Assembly: GCF_033473495.1 (NCBI RefSeq)
Contig: NC_088941.1
Span: 1,240,001-1,304,000 of the forward strand
Direction of reading: 5' to 3'
Source of the DNA: Cercospora beticola
Lineage: Eukaryota; Ascomycota; Dothideomycetes; Mycosphaerellales; Mycosphaerellaceae
DNA length: 64,000 nucleotides
Below the pieces are notes generated by a model. That model was not told the origin of the DNA and did not search any database. It worked only from the letters and a program-made list of their open reading frames with translations. The position numbers and the translations under genes are program-made. This document shows, piece after piece, positions 1-13,960 of the stretch (the first letter of the stretch is position 1; each line of letters opens with the position of its first letter).

Positions 1-3000
1 ATATACTCTCTAGGTTAGACTAGACTTAGTAGCTAAAGGTAATAGCTAGTCTTACTACTACTATATAGAGGTACTTTACTTTTTAGAAGGATACTCTCTA
101 TATAAACTTATATAGTCTCTAAAGTAATTATATTTAGTAGGCTCCCTTTTCTACTACTTATTTAATATATAAGCTCTATTTAAGTTTAATATCTACCTAT
201 ACTCTAAGGAGTCTAAGTAATAGTAGTAGTTCTCTATTAAATATCTAGATTTAGACTATAGCTTTAAAGTTATATTTCCTACTTCTAGTAAAGTAGATTA
301 GCTAATATTTCTATAGTATAAATTCTACTCTATATCTCCTTATCTATTCTTTATATTTCTAGTAGGCTTTCTTAAGTTGCCTATAGTTATCCTCTATTAA
401 TATACTATATATAAGGATATTAGAATTATCTATAAACTCTATTACTAAAGTAGTCTCTTTATATAGTATTAGGAGTAGAGTAGAGGTAAAGAAGAGGATA
501 AGGATTAGAGATAGAGTAGAGCTTTAGGGAATTCCTATATTTTAGAGCTTTAGTTAGTCTATAAATTCTCTAAGCCTTAGGTAGGTAGTTCTATCTTAGA
601 GGAATAATTAGATAAAGCTTATAGTATAGTCTAGGAAGCCTTTTATTCTAATATTATAAAGTAGCTTCTAGTAGGAAACTTTATTAAATGCTTCTAAGAT
701 ATTAAGGTAGAGTATAGATACTATAGCTCCTAGCTTAGTTTTCTAAATAGTTTTTACTTATTTAGTAATAAGGTCTAATACTAAGGTAGTAGACCTACTA
801 GGCCTAGTACCTATTTATTCTTCTAGAAGGAGCTTCTATTCTTTAGTCTTCTTAGATATTCTCTTAGTAACTATAGCTTCTAGGACCTTTACTATTATAT
901 TAAGTAGAGTAATAGGTCTATATACTCCTAGCTTTAAGTAGTCTAGTTTCTATAGTTTTCTAAGTACTACTATTATAGAGTACTTAAAAGCTTTAGAGTA
1001 GTATACTATCCTTAGATATATAGTAAAGAGTTTAGCTAGGATTAGGGAAAGTTGTTCTCTATACTCTTTAAGTAAGAGGTTTAGTATTTAGTTAGGTCCT
1101 AGAGCTTTATTACTAGGTAGTTTCTTAAGGACTCCTTCTACCTTCTTTAGTTAAACCTTAACCTCTATCTAGAATTAGAGTAGTAGTTAGGCATATTAGA
1201 TATTACTTAAGTCTACTTTCCTTAGGTCTAGGAAGAAGTATCTTACTAGGATTATAGCCTTCCTTTTATTAGTATCTCTATTATACTCTATATTAGCTAG
1301 GCTTAGGAAGTATAGTAGCTAGTACTCTTAGTTAGCTCCCTCTCTTACCTATTTAGCTATTTTCTAGATCTTCTTAGAGTCCTCTATAACTTCTTTTATT
1401 AGTCTTCTCTAAGCTAGGTTTTACTCTCTTCTTATAACTTTACTTCTTATATATAATACTTTAATATATAGCTTATAGCTCTATTCTATCTTATAGTTCC
1501 TCTATTCTCTTTTTCTCTTTCTTACTAGCTTTATAGCTTTCTTATATTCCTAGGTCTATACTATCTTTATATAGCTTAATAGTCTAGCTATTAGAACTAT
1601 CTCTTCTATAATTCTCTAGATAGAGAATTATATTCTATAAGCTAGTATATCTAGGTATTCTCTTATATTAAGTAGGAGTTAGTTAAGTTAGTTAGTATCT
1701 TAGACTATAAGGTTCTAGATTCTGTCCTAGTTAGTAGCTTTCTACTACTTTCTCTAGCTTCTTCCTTTTAGCTCTTAAAGGTTAATATAGAGAGTTATTC
1801 TAAGAGAGATATAGTTAGAGCTATATATCTCTTCTAGAAGAGCTTTATATTCTTAGATTAGGTTTTAGAGAGAGAGGCTAATAAAGACTAGGTCTAGTAT
1901 TTAGTAGCTAGCTATATATCCTTTCTATATAATTATCTCTAGCTCTAGAGCTAGCTATAGTTAGGCCTCTATAATTATTTTAATAAGCTTATCTACTATA
2001 GTATATTAGGTTTAGATTATATTTCCCTCCTATTTTAGATAGTAGAAGTTAAAGTCTCCTACTACTATATAGCTTACTTTTATATCTCCTAGGGTTTATA
2101 ATAGTACTTCTTAGAGTATAGGGATAGTCCCTTCTTATCTATAGCTTATTAGCTCTAAGGAGTTATAGTAGTTATAAATAGAGATAGTTCCTATAGGTAT
2201 CTAGACTTAGATAGTTACTAAGTTACCTATATTATAGAAGAGTAGTTTCTAGCTATTAGTTCTAATTTTGTCTAATATAAGTATTACTACTCTTAGGTTC
2301 TATTAGAGTAGAAGAACTATAGAGTATCCTTTCTTAGCCTTAGTCCTACTATTTATAGTATTAAGCTATAGTTCTTATAGTATAATTACTATAGCCTTTT
2401 CTATAGCTTAGCTATCTAGTAGTAGAGTTTAGATAGTATTTAACCTATTAATATTATATTAGTAGATTATTAGAGTTTAGCTACTTATAGAATTTATAGG
2501 ATTCTTAGAAGAGAAGCTTAATTAGATTAATATCTATATCTTTCTAGAGAGTACTTATTACCTCTTAGGTATTCTTATTCTCCTATATAGGAGAGAAGTA
2601 GAGCTTACTTACTTGCCTCCTACTAGCTATTACTATTACTATAGTACCTAGAGGCCTATCTTTATATCTAATATTCCTCTATTAAGACTTAGCTAGTAGA
2701 GCTTTCCTTTTAAGGATTATAGGTTCTATAGTACTATCTCTTTATATTAGGCCTAAGGCTACCTCCTATTACTTTTTAAACTACTCTAAGAATACTTTTA
2801 CTTTAGCCTTTATAGTAGCTTTATAGCTATATTAGAGGGAGTATATCTTATAGTCTTTCTTATAGTTATAGTATTTAATTTTCTTCTCCTTATAGCTATC
2901 TATCCTATACTTCTCTATATAGTTTCTATATATTTCTTCTATAGCTTTATAGTAGGTAGTAATATACCTAAAGCTATTATACTTAAAGTATTATATAATC

Positions 3001-3990
3001 CTCTACTATAGATAGTATAGTTCTACTATATACTATATTAACCTAATAGTAATACCTCTTCTATATATTTCCTTTATAGTCTATCTATCCTATACTACTA
3101 TTACTACTAATAAGAAGTTAGTCTCTCCTCTTACTTTCTAGTTCTTAAGCTAAAAGGCCTTTCTAATTTTAAGCCTATCTAGGAACTAGGTAAAGTTATC
3201 TTAGTTAAGCTAGACCTAGCTATTTATATTCTCTAGCTTCTAGGATATCCTAATACTATATATAATTACCTAGGTACTTAGTATCTCTACCTAGGCTTCT
3301 AGATATATAGCCTTAAGCTAAGATTAGTCTTTCTCTAGCCTATTTTTCTGTTTTTCTCTATAGAGAATAACTTTAAAATCTCTACTTAAGAGCTTTTATA
3401 TAGCCTTAAACTATTATACTTCTAGTTTCTTTCTAAGCTCTTTATAGCTTATCTTCTTTACTATCTCTCTTTCTTCTTAGTTTTCTATTCTTACTAAGAT
3501 AGTTATAGATATTTAAAGCTAGAGTCTTAGTATTATATATCTAATTTAGGCTATCTAGACCTATATTTTAGAGATAGTAGTAGTAGATATTAGGCAGCTC
3601 TAGAGAGTTTTCTAGATAGCTTAAAGAGTCTAGGACTCTTCCTAGTAGAGAGCGAAGTAGAGAAGAGCCTATTAGGCCTATTAGAGAAAAAGAAGAGTTA
3701 GAGAGAAAGAAAGAGTTATCTAGATATTAAGATAACTCTAGATCTATTCTATAAGTATTTTTAAGTTCTTTTAGATTATTAGTTTTAGAGTATTAGTATT
3801 AGTAGTTATTTTCTAGCTTTATTAGCTAGAGAGAGGTAGTTATAAGCAGATTTAGGCCGCCTAGAAGTTAGAGTTATAACTTCCTTCTTCTAGGCTCCTT
3901 TCTCTACTTATAGTATTATAGTATCGGTCGAGAAGTATTATTACGTATTAGGAGGCTTCGAGGCCTCCTACCGTCGTTGTCGTCGCCTAC
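1..3990 (-). mobile_element. RIP-degraded LINE retrotransposon, copy 1 (3' end outside window)
   Basis: Conceptual translation of the minus strand at about 240-490 gives a non-LTR reverse transcriptase with stops: a stretch reading FIDNSNILIYS matches the F-V-D-D-T-N-I-L-V-Y core, followed by YFTRSRKYN as in Tad-like fungal LINEs. The element runs right to left. Its 5' end is near 3,990, marked by a CpG-rich segment (3,900-3,995) with the inverted repeat AGGAGGCTTCGAGGCCTCCT. Copy 2 at 8,920-13,960 matches it nearly throughout, with differences that are mostly transitions. The 3' part lies left of the window. The endonuclease half should fall around 1,900-3,300 but is too decayed to delimit. 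Confidence 0.8.
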
Positions 3991-4079
3991 TAGAGCGCGT
4001 TTATATTTTTTTTAATAAAGAAAATATAGAAAGAAAGAAACTAAAAGGAAACTCTAAAAGTTATTTCTAGTTTCTATTA

Positions 4080-6920
4080 ATACTTATAGCTCTTTACTTA
4101 TTTTAAAATTAGAATATAAATAGTAGCTTAAGATTATTAATAACTTCTTAAGAAAGAAATAGACTTTCTTAATAAAGTCTAGAGAAGATATACTAAGTAT
4201 CCTTAGAGACTAGAAAGTAAAAGCTAAGCTATAATTAGGAAATCTTCTCTAGATTATAAGAAGTAATAGAATAAGAGAGCTTCTTACTATACTAAAGTAG
4301 TAGGAGAAGAAATATAGAATTTCCTTCTATATAACTAAAGTATATAACTCTATCTAGAATAAAGTAGTTAAGAAGTTAATCTAAACTTCTAAAGACTATA
4401 TAAGAGTAATACTAGAAGATACCTATATATCTATTAAATTCTAGCTAGAAGCTTTAGTAGCCTATATAGTTATTAGAAATTCTCTTTCTAATAGTCTAGA
4501 AATTAATAGATTTAAAGTATTACCTAAGGAAGCCTTTTTAGGTATTTAACTCTTAGTATTATACTTTAGAGTTTAGAGTTATAAAGTAGTAGTCTATATA
4601 GATCCTAAGTCCTAGCTAGTAGAAATAAAATTAGATAAACTAATAAATAGAAGTAAAGATACTATATTTATTAAGTATATTCCTAATACTACTAAAATAT
4701 AGCTCTTCTAGGAGCCTAATATAAGAGCTATTAAAGCCTATAATACTACTACTTAGTTTAAGTATAAGAAAGGAGAAGATATAGAGCTAAATATTCCTAA
4801 GCTTAATTAAGTAAGTAGTATATCTATTAGAAACCTAGTTAGTAGACCTCTAAAGAAGCTAATAGTAGTTATACTTTCTATAGCTACTATATCTATAGCT
4901 ATAGTAACTAAACCTATAGGTCCTAGCTAAATACTCTTTATATAGTTACTATTTCTACTAAAAAATAAGAAGGAGTACTAGAGAATAGAGAATCTAGAAG
5001 AAGAAAACTTTAAAGAACTATAACTCTAGTAGAAGAAAAATAGAACTACTAAACTACTTAAGCTAAGCTAGAAAGTTAATAGATAAGCTAGTCCTAGTAC
5101 TAGTAGGAGACTATATTCTAAAGTAAAAGGATTAAATATTATATAGTAGAACTTATAAGGAAATAGAAATTAGAAAAGGAACTAAAACTAAACTTATAGC
5201 TAAAAAAGAATAAGATCTATTTTAAATAAAGGACTAGGCCTAGAGCTAAAAGCTTATAGTATAGTAATAAGATAAGTACTTTAGAAGAGATAGAAAGAAT
5301 ATAGATAGAAGAAAAAGTCTAGTACTAAGTATTATAAAGTATTTCTTAGCTAAGTCTAAAGCTAAGAATAGAAGTAGATTTAGGAAGCTCTATTAGAGAT
5401 TTAGGAGTCTATATTTATAGTAATTACTCTTTAAGTCTCTATATAGAGATAAGAGGTACCTATTCTAAAGTTTTATAAAGAAGTAATTTAGGATCCTAAA
5501 TAGAGATATATATAGGAGAATATAGTCTAAAAGGAACTAACTATATTAAGAAGTAATAATATCTAGATAAAGGTTATTCTACTTAAAAGAGCAAACCTTA
5601 TTATATCTAAGTAGGTATTTAATATAAAGAGATTAATTAGTAGAGCTATTAAGAAGTTTAAAGTAAGACTAGTTATAAAAGGTTTCTCTTAGAAGTTTAG
5701 AGTTAATTTCTAAGAGACCTTTATACTAATAGTTAGATATAATACCTTAAGAGTATTTATAGCTATAGTTTATAAGAAGGATCTAGAACTCTACTAAGTA
5801 GATATAAATAATATATTTACTAAGAGTAAACTTTAAGAAGAAATCTTTATAATTCTACTACTAGGAGTTAAGATTCTACCTAATATAGTCCTATAAATCC
5901 TAAGAAGCTTATATAGACTAAAGTAAGTAGTAAGAGACTAGAATAAACTCTATATCTTAAAGTTAAAATAAATTAGGTTTATATAATTAGAAGTAGATCT
6001 ATACTTTCTTATCTACTAGAAAAGGAATATTCTAATCCTAACCTATATAGATAATATTCTAATTATAGTACTAAAGCTAGAAGATATACTTTAGTTTAAG
6101 GAATAGCTAGGTAAGGTATTTAAGATTAAAGATCTTAGAGAACTAGAGAAAATCCTTAGGATAAAGTTAATAAGAAATAGACAAGCTAGAACTTTAAAGC
6201 TTAATTAAGAATACTTTATCTAGAAGAACCTTATAAAGCTAGAAATAACTAAGGAGATAGCTAACCTAACTCTCTTACTAATAGATAGTTATAATAGCCT
6301 AAAACTAATAGGCTTATATAATAAGAGAGGGAATAAGATAGAGTACTAAAGCTAAACTAGTACCTAGATATAGCCTATAGTTATAATAAGACTAGATATT
6401 ACTTTCTCTCTTAGAAAGTTAAGCTTATATATCTTAGACCTAACTAAGAGGTATATATAAGCTCTAAAGAAACTAGTAAGATACTTAAAGTTATTCTAAG
6501 ACTTAGGACTAATATTTAGAAGAAATAGAGGAAGCCTAATAGAATATTTAGACTCTAACTATATAATAGACAAAGCAGATAGAGTCTTAATTCTTAGGAG
6601 TATCTTCTTCCTTTATAGAGCTCTAGTTTCTTAGATAAGTAGGAAGTAAAAGTCTATTATAATATTAATAATAGAAGCTAAGTATATAGCTATAAATATA
6701 TATATAAAGCAATCTTAGTTCCTAGTAGTACTCTTAAGAGAGATAGACTATATAGAGTTAGTAGAAGAATACCTATTCTAACTAACTATAAAAGTATATT
6801 CTAATATAGTAAGAGAACTAAAGCTAGTATAAATTATAGAAAATAATTAGATAGCTTTAACTCTTATTAAGGATATATATACCTATAAGAGATCTAAATA
6901 TATTAATATTATATATAACT
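4080..6920 (+). mobile_element. RIP-degraded Ty1/copia retrotransposon pol fragment
   Basis: Plus-strand translation, read through many stops, shows copia pol in order. An integrase C-terminal part lies at about 4,420-4,800 (KFWLEALVAYIVIRNSL). Reverse transcriptase is at about 5,690-6,300 (VRYNTLRVFIAIVYKKDLEL, then LILTYIDNILII at the YVDD site). RNase H is at about 6,590-6,920, ending in KRSKYINIIYNYIR, the equivalent of the family's KRSKHIDIRYHYIRE. No LTRs or gag could be identified. Homology stops abruptly at about 6,920, where sequence matching the LINE 3' end begins. The element is dead. Confidence 0.85.
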
Positions 6921-7740
6921 ATATTAGATAGATAATTCTTATACGCTAGTCTACCTCTTTTAACTAGAGTAAGTAGTACGCTCTATATTTTTCGTAGGTA
7001 GAAAAGCTCTTATACTAGTACTCTAGTAGAAAAACCTCCTTATATCTTTATATTTTATAGTAAGCTCTATATAGCCTACTACTTCTATAGTTTCTAGTTC
7101 TCCTTAGGATAATTTATATTATCTTAATAGTTTATTAGATCCTTTATAATATAGTTCTCCTTAGTTATTTCTTATATTATTAATTACTTAGAAGCCTAAT
7201 CCTCTTACTTACTAGCTTAGGGACTCTAGCCTATATATATAGTCTTTATCTCTATACTAGTATCTATATTAATCCTATATCTAACTCTTTCTTACTAGTT
7301 TCTAGAGTAGGTATCTCCCTATATAAATCCTACTTAGATTTTAACCTTCCTTAGTACCTAGTTATATAACCTATATCTAGAGAAATTCTAGTTTTTATAG
7401 AATATCTAGAATAGTAGGTATCTTTATAGGTAGCTCTAAGTATAGTATAGGATTAGATAGCTTATATTAGATGCTCTACTTTTAGACTTAAAGTTTCTAG
7501 AAAGCTCTAGAGTAGAGAGACTAGTCTGCCTTAGAGTCTTCTATTTAGATAAAAGGCTCCTAGTAGCTAATTGTTCTAGTATCTATAAAAGTACTACTAT
7601 TCCTTTCTTCTATTTCTACTATCCTTACTCTTTCTTATTAAAGCCTTCCTTTAAGTATACTTAGTTCCTCCTCTTTAGCCTATTTAGAGCCTAGGTTACT
7701 ACTCTAGCCTCTAGACCTATAGTAGTATTTACTACCTAGA
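6920..7740 (-). mobile_element. Probable LINE 3' fragment
   Basis: About 60 bp beginning GATAGATAATTCTTATACGC recur almost unchanged at 8,920, and weaker similarity continues for at least 200 bp. At 8,920 this sequence leads without a break into LINE copy 2, so I infer it is the LINE 3' end. The short TAGA repeats at its edge fit the simple-repeat tails of some LINEs. Its insertion would explain why the copia element stops at 6,920. The right edge is a guess. Confidence 0.4.
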
Positions 7741-8915
7741 AGGGCTATCTCGTAGTCGAGTATTAGAATCTTATAGTAGTTATACTACGCTAGCGTCGTC
7801 TTCGTATTCTTAGGAGCTCTCTAGTCTCTCTAGGTCGAAATTCTAGACTTTTTGTCGCCTTCTTCCTATCTCTATAGATGCCTAGCTACTCTATACTTTA
7901 CTAGTATAGCCGAAGCTATCTATTTCTACCTACGACTACGTAGAGGTATATAATAGGACTTCGTAGGCAATATAGGTTATATAATACTAGGTTATATAAC
8001 CTAGCTAATATCTATCTTAGAAGTAAAATATAACCTATAACTAACTAATATAATTAACTTAGTTAGTTCCTACTTATTATCTCTACTTCTACTATATTAT
8101 ACCTATCCGATAAGTACCTACGAGAATATAATTTAATACTATAGTTTATTATACGTATATATAATATAGCCTATCTTCTAGTATTTATAGTACTATATTA
8201 GTTATTAGCGTAGTTTATAAAATTAAGTATATACTAATTCTCCTACTATATAGAAGTACTATTCTTATAATAGGCGTACTATATTATTACCTCGAGTTAG
8301 ATAGACTATTATTAACTTATATATCTTTATACTATCTTTTTAGCTAATCTATATAATCTTAGCGATTTTAGTCTCGTTCTCTTTCTCTAGTATCTTAATT
8401 ACTCCTAGTCGGAGGTCTTCTATTTCGGTAATTATAGCCGTATAGTTAGTATTATCGACCTTAATTAGATAGAGCTAGTCTCGTAGTATATAGCTTTCTA
8501 GTATTATAGCTATAGTTTTTAATATTACTTCTTTAACTTATACTAACTTACTCTTACTTCTATAAGCTATCTAGATCTAGTCGGCGTTATATAGGTCCTT
8601 AGTTACTACTATATAGCGCTACTATTCTTATTCTTCGACTTCTTATATTTCTTTCTTTATATACTTTCTAACTATATTTAAATAGATCCTTACTTTCTTA
8701 GCTTTATTAGCTCTTAAGATATCGATTATATAGTAGAAGGAGTTTATAAAAGCTAATAGAGTTATACTTATAGTTAGGCTACGAATATTACTTAGTTAGC
8801 TATCTAGAAATATATATACTACTTTTATATATAAGTAAATTCTATTAGTAGATACGTTTCTATTAGCTAGTTATAGTTATTCCTAAATACTCGCTACTAC
8901 TTACTCTTATATAAT
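7740..8915. repeat. Unclassified RIP-affected repeat, CpG-retaining
   Basis: Like its neighbours this stretch lacks CpA and TpG and has no open frame, but it keeps many CpG dinucleotides, which the LINE and copia bodies have mostly lost. I found no recognisable protein remnant by reading both strands. It may be a different transposon family or one mutated at a different time. Confidence 0.5.
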
Positions 8916-8919
8916 AGAT

Positions 8920-11900
8920 AGATAGATAATTCTTATACGCCGGTCTACCTCTTTTAACTAGAGTAAGTAGTACGCTCTATAGGTTTCGGTTAGAGGAAAA
9001 GCCTTCGAAAAACTCTCGTATATCCCTTTATTTATAGCCTATATAGCCGCTTCCTTCGCTTCTATTTTCCTTCGGATAATACTAGGTATCTAGTAAGTCC
9101 TCCTCTTACTAGGCTCTATCCTTCCTATTCTCTCTCCTCTTATTCTCCTATACCTCTTCTCTTATAAGTAAGAATTAGTCTAGGACTCCTTCTTAGATAA
9201 GCTACTTTGCTATTATATATAGCTCTCTCTTTATATTAGCTAGATCCTTCTAGTTTATAAATACTTCTACCTAGAATAGTAGGTATCTTCTCTTATTCTA
9301 TTTTAGATAGAATATATATATATATATTTTAGTATCTTATGTTTCTATCTATATTTATAGTCTAGTATAAAACCTAGGACTCTCCTTTTAGTAAGATATT
9401 ACTTTATCTTAATATACTCTATTCTTAAGAGTATAACTATTATACTCTCTAGTCTAGTAAGTCCTTTATATAGAGTTAGTCTAATAGTAGAGGAGGTAGT
9501 AGTTTTCTATACTAGTAGTTATTCCTCTTCTACTTTTACTCTTCTCTCTTTCTTATTCCTTTTCTATCTTCTATCCTACTAGTATTTAGCCTACTATACT
9601 TTATAGCCTAGATATATCTATATCGTTATTTCTTAGCCTTATACTATTTAGAGGATTTCCTCCTATCTAGTTTAGGTTAGTAGTATAGGTTACCTAGCTC
9701 TCTTTTCTACTTATACTTGCCTTTTAATCTCCCTATACCTATTTTTAATATACTAATATATAGGTTAGGTATCTTGCTTTTTAGATACTTACTTAGCTAG
9801 GTCCTAGGTATATAAATAGAGAGGAGTAATATTTGCTTCTCTCTCTAGAATAGCTATTATAACTAACTTATATACTCTTATAATATTTCTTAGAGCCTCC
9901 CTCTAGATCTTCTTAATAGGTTTAGTAAAGTTCCTATAGTAGCTTTATATACTCTCTAAGTTAGACTAGACTTAGTAGCTAAAAGTAATAGCTAGTTTTA
10001 CTACTACTATATAAAGGTACTTTACTTTTTAGAAGGATACTCTCTATATAGACTTATATAGTCTCTAAAGTAATTATATTTAATAGGCTCCCTTTTCTAC
10101 TACTTATTTAATATATAGGCTCTATTTAAGTTTAGTATCTACCTATACTCTAAGAAGTCTAAGTAATAGTAGTAGTTCTCTATTAAATCTCTAGATTTAG
10201 ACTATAGCCTTAAAGTTATATTTCCTACTCCTAGTAAAGTAGATTAGCTAGTATTTCTATAGTATAAATTCTACTCTATATCTCCTTACCTATTCTTTAT
10301 ATTTCTAGTAGGCTTTCTTAAGTTGCCTATAGTTGTCCTCTATTAATATACTATATATAAGGATATTAGAATTATCTATAAACTCTATTACTAAAGTAGT
10401 CTCTTTATATAGTATTAGAAGTAGAGTAGAAGTAAAGAAGAGGAAAAGGATTAGAGATAGAGTAGAGCTTTAGGGAATTCCTATATTTTAGAGCCTTAGT
10501 TAGTCTATAAATTCTCTAAGCTTTAGGTAGGTAGTTCTATCTTAGAGGAATAATTAGATAAAGCCTATAGTATAGTCTAGGAAGCCTTTTATTCTAATAT
10601 TATAAAGTAGTTTCTAGTAGGAGACCTTATTAAATACCTCTAAGATATTAAAGTAGAGTATAGATACTATAGCTCCTAGCTTAGTTTTCTAGATAGTTTT
10701 TACTTACTTAGTAATAAGGTCTAATACTAAGGTAGTAGACCTACTAGGCCTAGTACCTATTTATTCTTCTAGAAGGAGCTTCTATTCTTTAGTCTTCTTT
10801 AATATCCTCTTAGTAACTATAGCTTCTAGGACCTTTACTATTATATTAAGTAGAGTAATAGGTCTATATACTCCTAGCTTTAAGTAGTCTAGTTTCTATA
10901 GTTTCCTAAGTACTACTATTATAGAGTACTTAAAGGCTTTAGAGTAGTATACTATCTTTAGGTATATAGTAAAGAGTTTAGCTAGGATTAGAGAAAGTTA
11001 TTCTCTATACTCTTTAAGTAAGAGGTTTAGTATTTAGTTAGGTCCTAGAGCCTTATTACTAGATAGTTTCTTAAAGACTCCTTCTACTTCCTTTAGTTAA
11101 ACTTTAACTTCTATCTAGAATTAGAGTAGTAGTTAGGTATATTAGATATTACTTAAGTCTACTTTCCTTAGGTCTAGGAAGAAGTATCTTACTAGGATTA
11201 TAGCCTTCCTTTTATTAGTATCTCTATTATACTTTATATTAGCTAGGCTTAGGAAGTATAGTAGCTAGTACTCTTAGTTAGCTCCCTCTCTTACTTATTT
11301 AGCTATTTTCTAGATCTTCTTAGAGTCCTCTATAACTTCTTTTATTAGTCTTCTCTAAGCTAGGTTTTACTCTCTTCTTATAACTTTACTTCTTATATAT
11401 AATACTTTAATATATAGCTTATAGCTCTATTCTATCTTATAGTTCCTCTATTCTCTTTTTCTTTTTCTTACTAGCTTTATAGTATTCTTATATTCCTAGG
11501 TCTATACTATCTTTATATAGCTTAATAGTCTAGCTATTAGAACTATTTTCTCTATAATTCTCTAGATATAGGATTATATTCTATAGGCTAGTATATCTAG
11601 ATATTCTTTTATATTAAGTAGGAGTTAGTTAAGTTAGTTAGTATTTTAGGCTATAAGGTCTTAGATTCTATCCTAGTTAGTAGCTTTCTACTACTTTCTC
11701 TAGCTTCTTTCTATTAGCTCTTAGAGGTTAATATAGAAAGTTATTCTAAGAGAGATATAGTTAGAGCTATATATCTCTTCTAGAAGAGCTTTATATTCTT
11801 AGATTAGGTTTTAGAGAGAGAGGCTAATAAAGACTAGGTCTAGTATTTAGTAGCTAGCTATATATCTTTTCTATATAATTATCTCTAGCTCTAGAGCTAG

Positions 11901-13960
11901 CTATAGTTAGGCTTCTATAATTGTTTTAATAAGCTTATCTACTATAGTATATTAGGTTTAGATTATATTTCCCTCCTATTTTAGATAGTAGAAGTTAAAG
12001 TCTCCTACTACTATATAGCTTACTTTTATATCTCCTAGAGTTTATAATAGTACTTCTTAGAGTATAGGGATAGTCCCTTCTTATTTATAGCTTATTAGCT
12101 CTAAGGAGTTATAGTAGTTATAAATAGAGATAGTTCCTATAGGTATCTAGACTTAGATAGTTACTAAGTTACCTATATTATAGAAGAGTAGTTTCTAGCT
12201 ATTAGTTCTAACTTTATCTAATATAAGTATTACTACTCTTAGGTTCTACTAGAGTAGGAGGACTATAGAGTATCCTTTCTTAGCTTTAGTTCTACTATTT
12301 ATAGTATTAAGCTATAGTTCTTATAGTGCTATTACTATAGCCTCTTCTATAGCTTAGCTATCTAGTAGTAGAGTTTAGGTAGTATTTAACCTATTAATAT
12401 TATATTAGTAGATTATTAGAGTTTAGCTACTTATAGGATTTATAGAATTCTTAGGAAAGGAGCTTAATTAGGTCGATATCTATATCTTCCTAGTAGATAC
12501 TTATTACTCCTTAGGTATCCTTATTCTTCTATATAAGAGAGAAGTAGAGCTTGCTTGCTTGCCTCCTACTAGCTATTACTATTACTATAGTACCTAGAGG
12601 CCTACCTTTATATCTAATATCTCTCTATAGAGGCTTAGCTAGTAGAGCTTTCCTCTTAAGGATTAGAGGTTCTATATTACTATTTCCTTATATTAGACCT
12701 AAGGCTGCCTCCTATTACTTTTTAAACTACTCTAAGAATACTCTTACTTTAGCTTTTATAGTAGCTTTATAGCTATATTAGAGGGAGTATACCTTATAGT
12801 CTCCTCTATAGTTACTATACTTAATTTTCTTCTTCTTATAGCTATCTATCCTATACTTCTCTATATAGTATCTATATATATCTTCTATAGCTTTATAGTA
12901 GGTAGTAATATATCTAAAGCTATTATACTTTAAGTATTATATAATCCTCTACTATAGATAGTATAGTTCTACTATATACTATATTAACCTAATAGTAATA
13001 CCTCTTCTATATATTTCTTTTATAGTCTATCTATCCTATACTACTATTACTACTAATAAGAAGTTAGTCTCTCCTCTTACTTTTTAGTTCTTAAGCTAAA
13101 AGGCCTTTCTAATTTTAAGCTTATCTAGGAACTAGGTAAAGTTATTTTAGTTAAGCTAGACCTAGCTATTTATATCCTCTAGCTTCTAGAATATTCTAAT
13201 ACTATATATAGTTACCTAGGTACTTAGTATCTCTACCTAGGCCTCTAAGTATATAGCTTTAAGCTAAGATTAGTTCTTCTCTAGTCTACTTTTCTCTCTT
13301 TCTTTATAGAGAATAACTTTAAAGTCTCTACTTAGAAGCTTTTATATAGCCTTAAACTACTATATACCTAGTTTCCTTCTAAGCTCTTTATAGCTTATTT
13401 TCTTTACTATTTCTCTTTCTTCTTAGTTTCCTATCTTTACTAAGATAGTTATAGATACCTAAAGCTAGAGCTTTAGTATTATATATCTAAATTAGACTAT
13501 CTAGGCCTATATTTTAGAAGTAGTAGTAGTAGGTATTAGGTAGCTCTAAAGGGTTTTCTAGATAGCTTAAAGAGTCTAGAACTCTTTCTAGCGAAGAGTA
13601 AGATAGAAGAGGGCCTATTAGGCCTATTAGAGAAGAAGAAGAGTTAGAAAGGAAGAAAGGATTATCTAGATATCGAGGTAACTCTAGATCTATTCTATAA
13701 GTATTTTTAAGTTCTTTTATATTATTAGTTTTAGAGTATTAGTAGTAGTAGTTATTTTCTAGCTTTATTAGCTAGAGAGAGGTAGTTATAGGCAGATTTA
13801 GGCCGCCTAGGAGTTAGAGTTATAACTTCCTTCTTCTAAGCTCTTTTCTCTACTTATAGTATTATAGTATTAGTCGAGAGGTATTATTGCGTTTTAGAAG
13901 GTCTCGAGGCCTCCCGCTATTATCGTTATCGCCTACTAGAGCGCGTTTATGTTTTTAGCT
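8920..13960 (-). mobile_element. RIP-degraded LINE retrotransposon, copy 2 (near full length)
   Basis: From about 9,949 to 13,960 this copy parallels positions 1-3,990 almost base for base, including the same 5' CpG-rich end with GAGCGCGTTTAT. About 1 kb continues to the left (8,920-9,948), which should hold the RNase H and 3' untranslated parts missing from copy 1. The minus-strand reverse transcriptase remnant lies at about 10,200-10,440. Stops interrupt every frame. The end at 8,920 is defined by the short TAGATAGA tract and by the matching sequence at 6,920. Confidence 0.78.

Noticed and set aside
12551..12772. 73-codon frame inside the RIP island
   Set aside because: It is low-complexity, hydrophobic sequence in the LINE copy and occurs only because one stop is missing; the equivalent place in copy 1 is interrupted.
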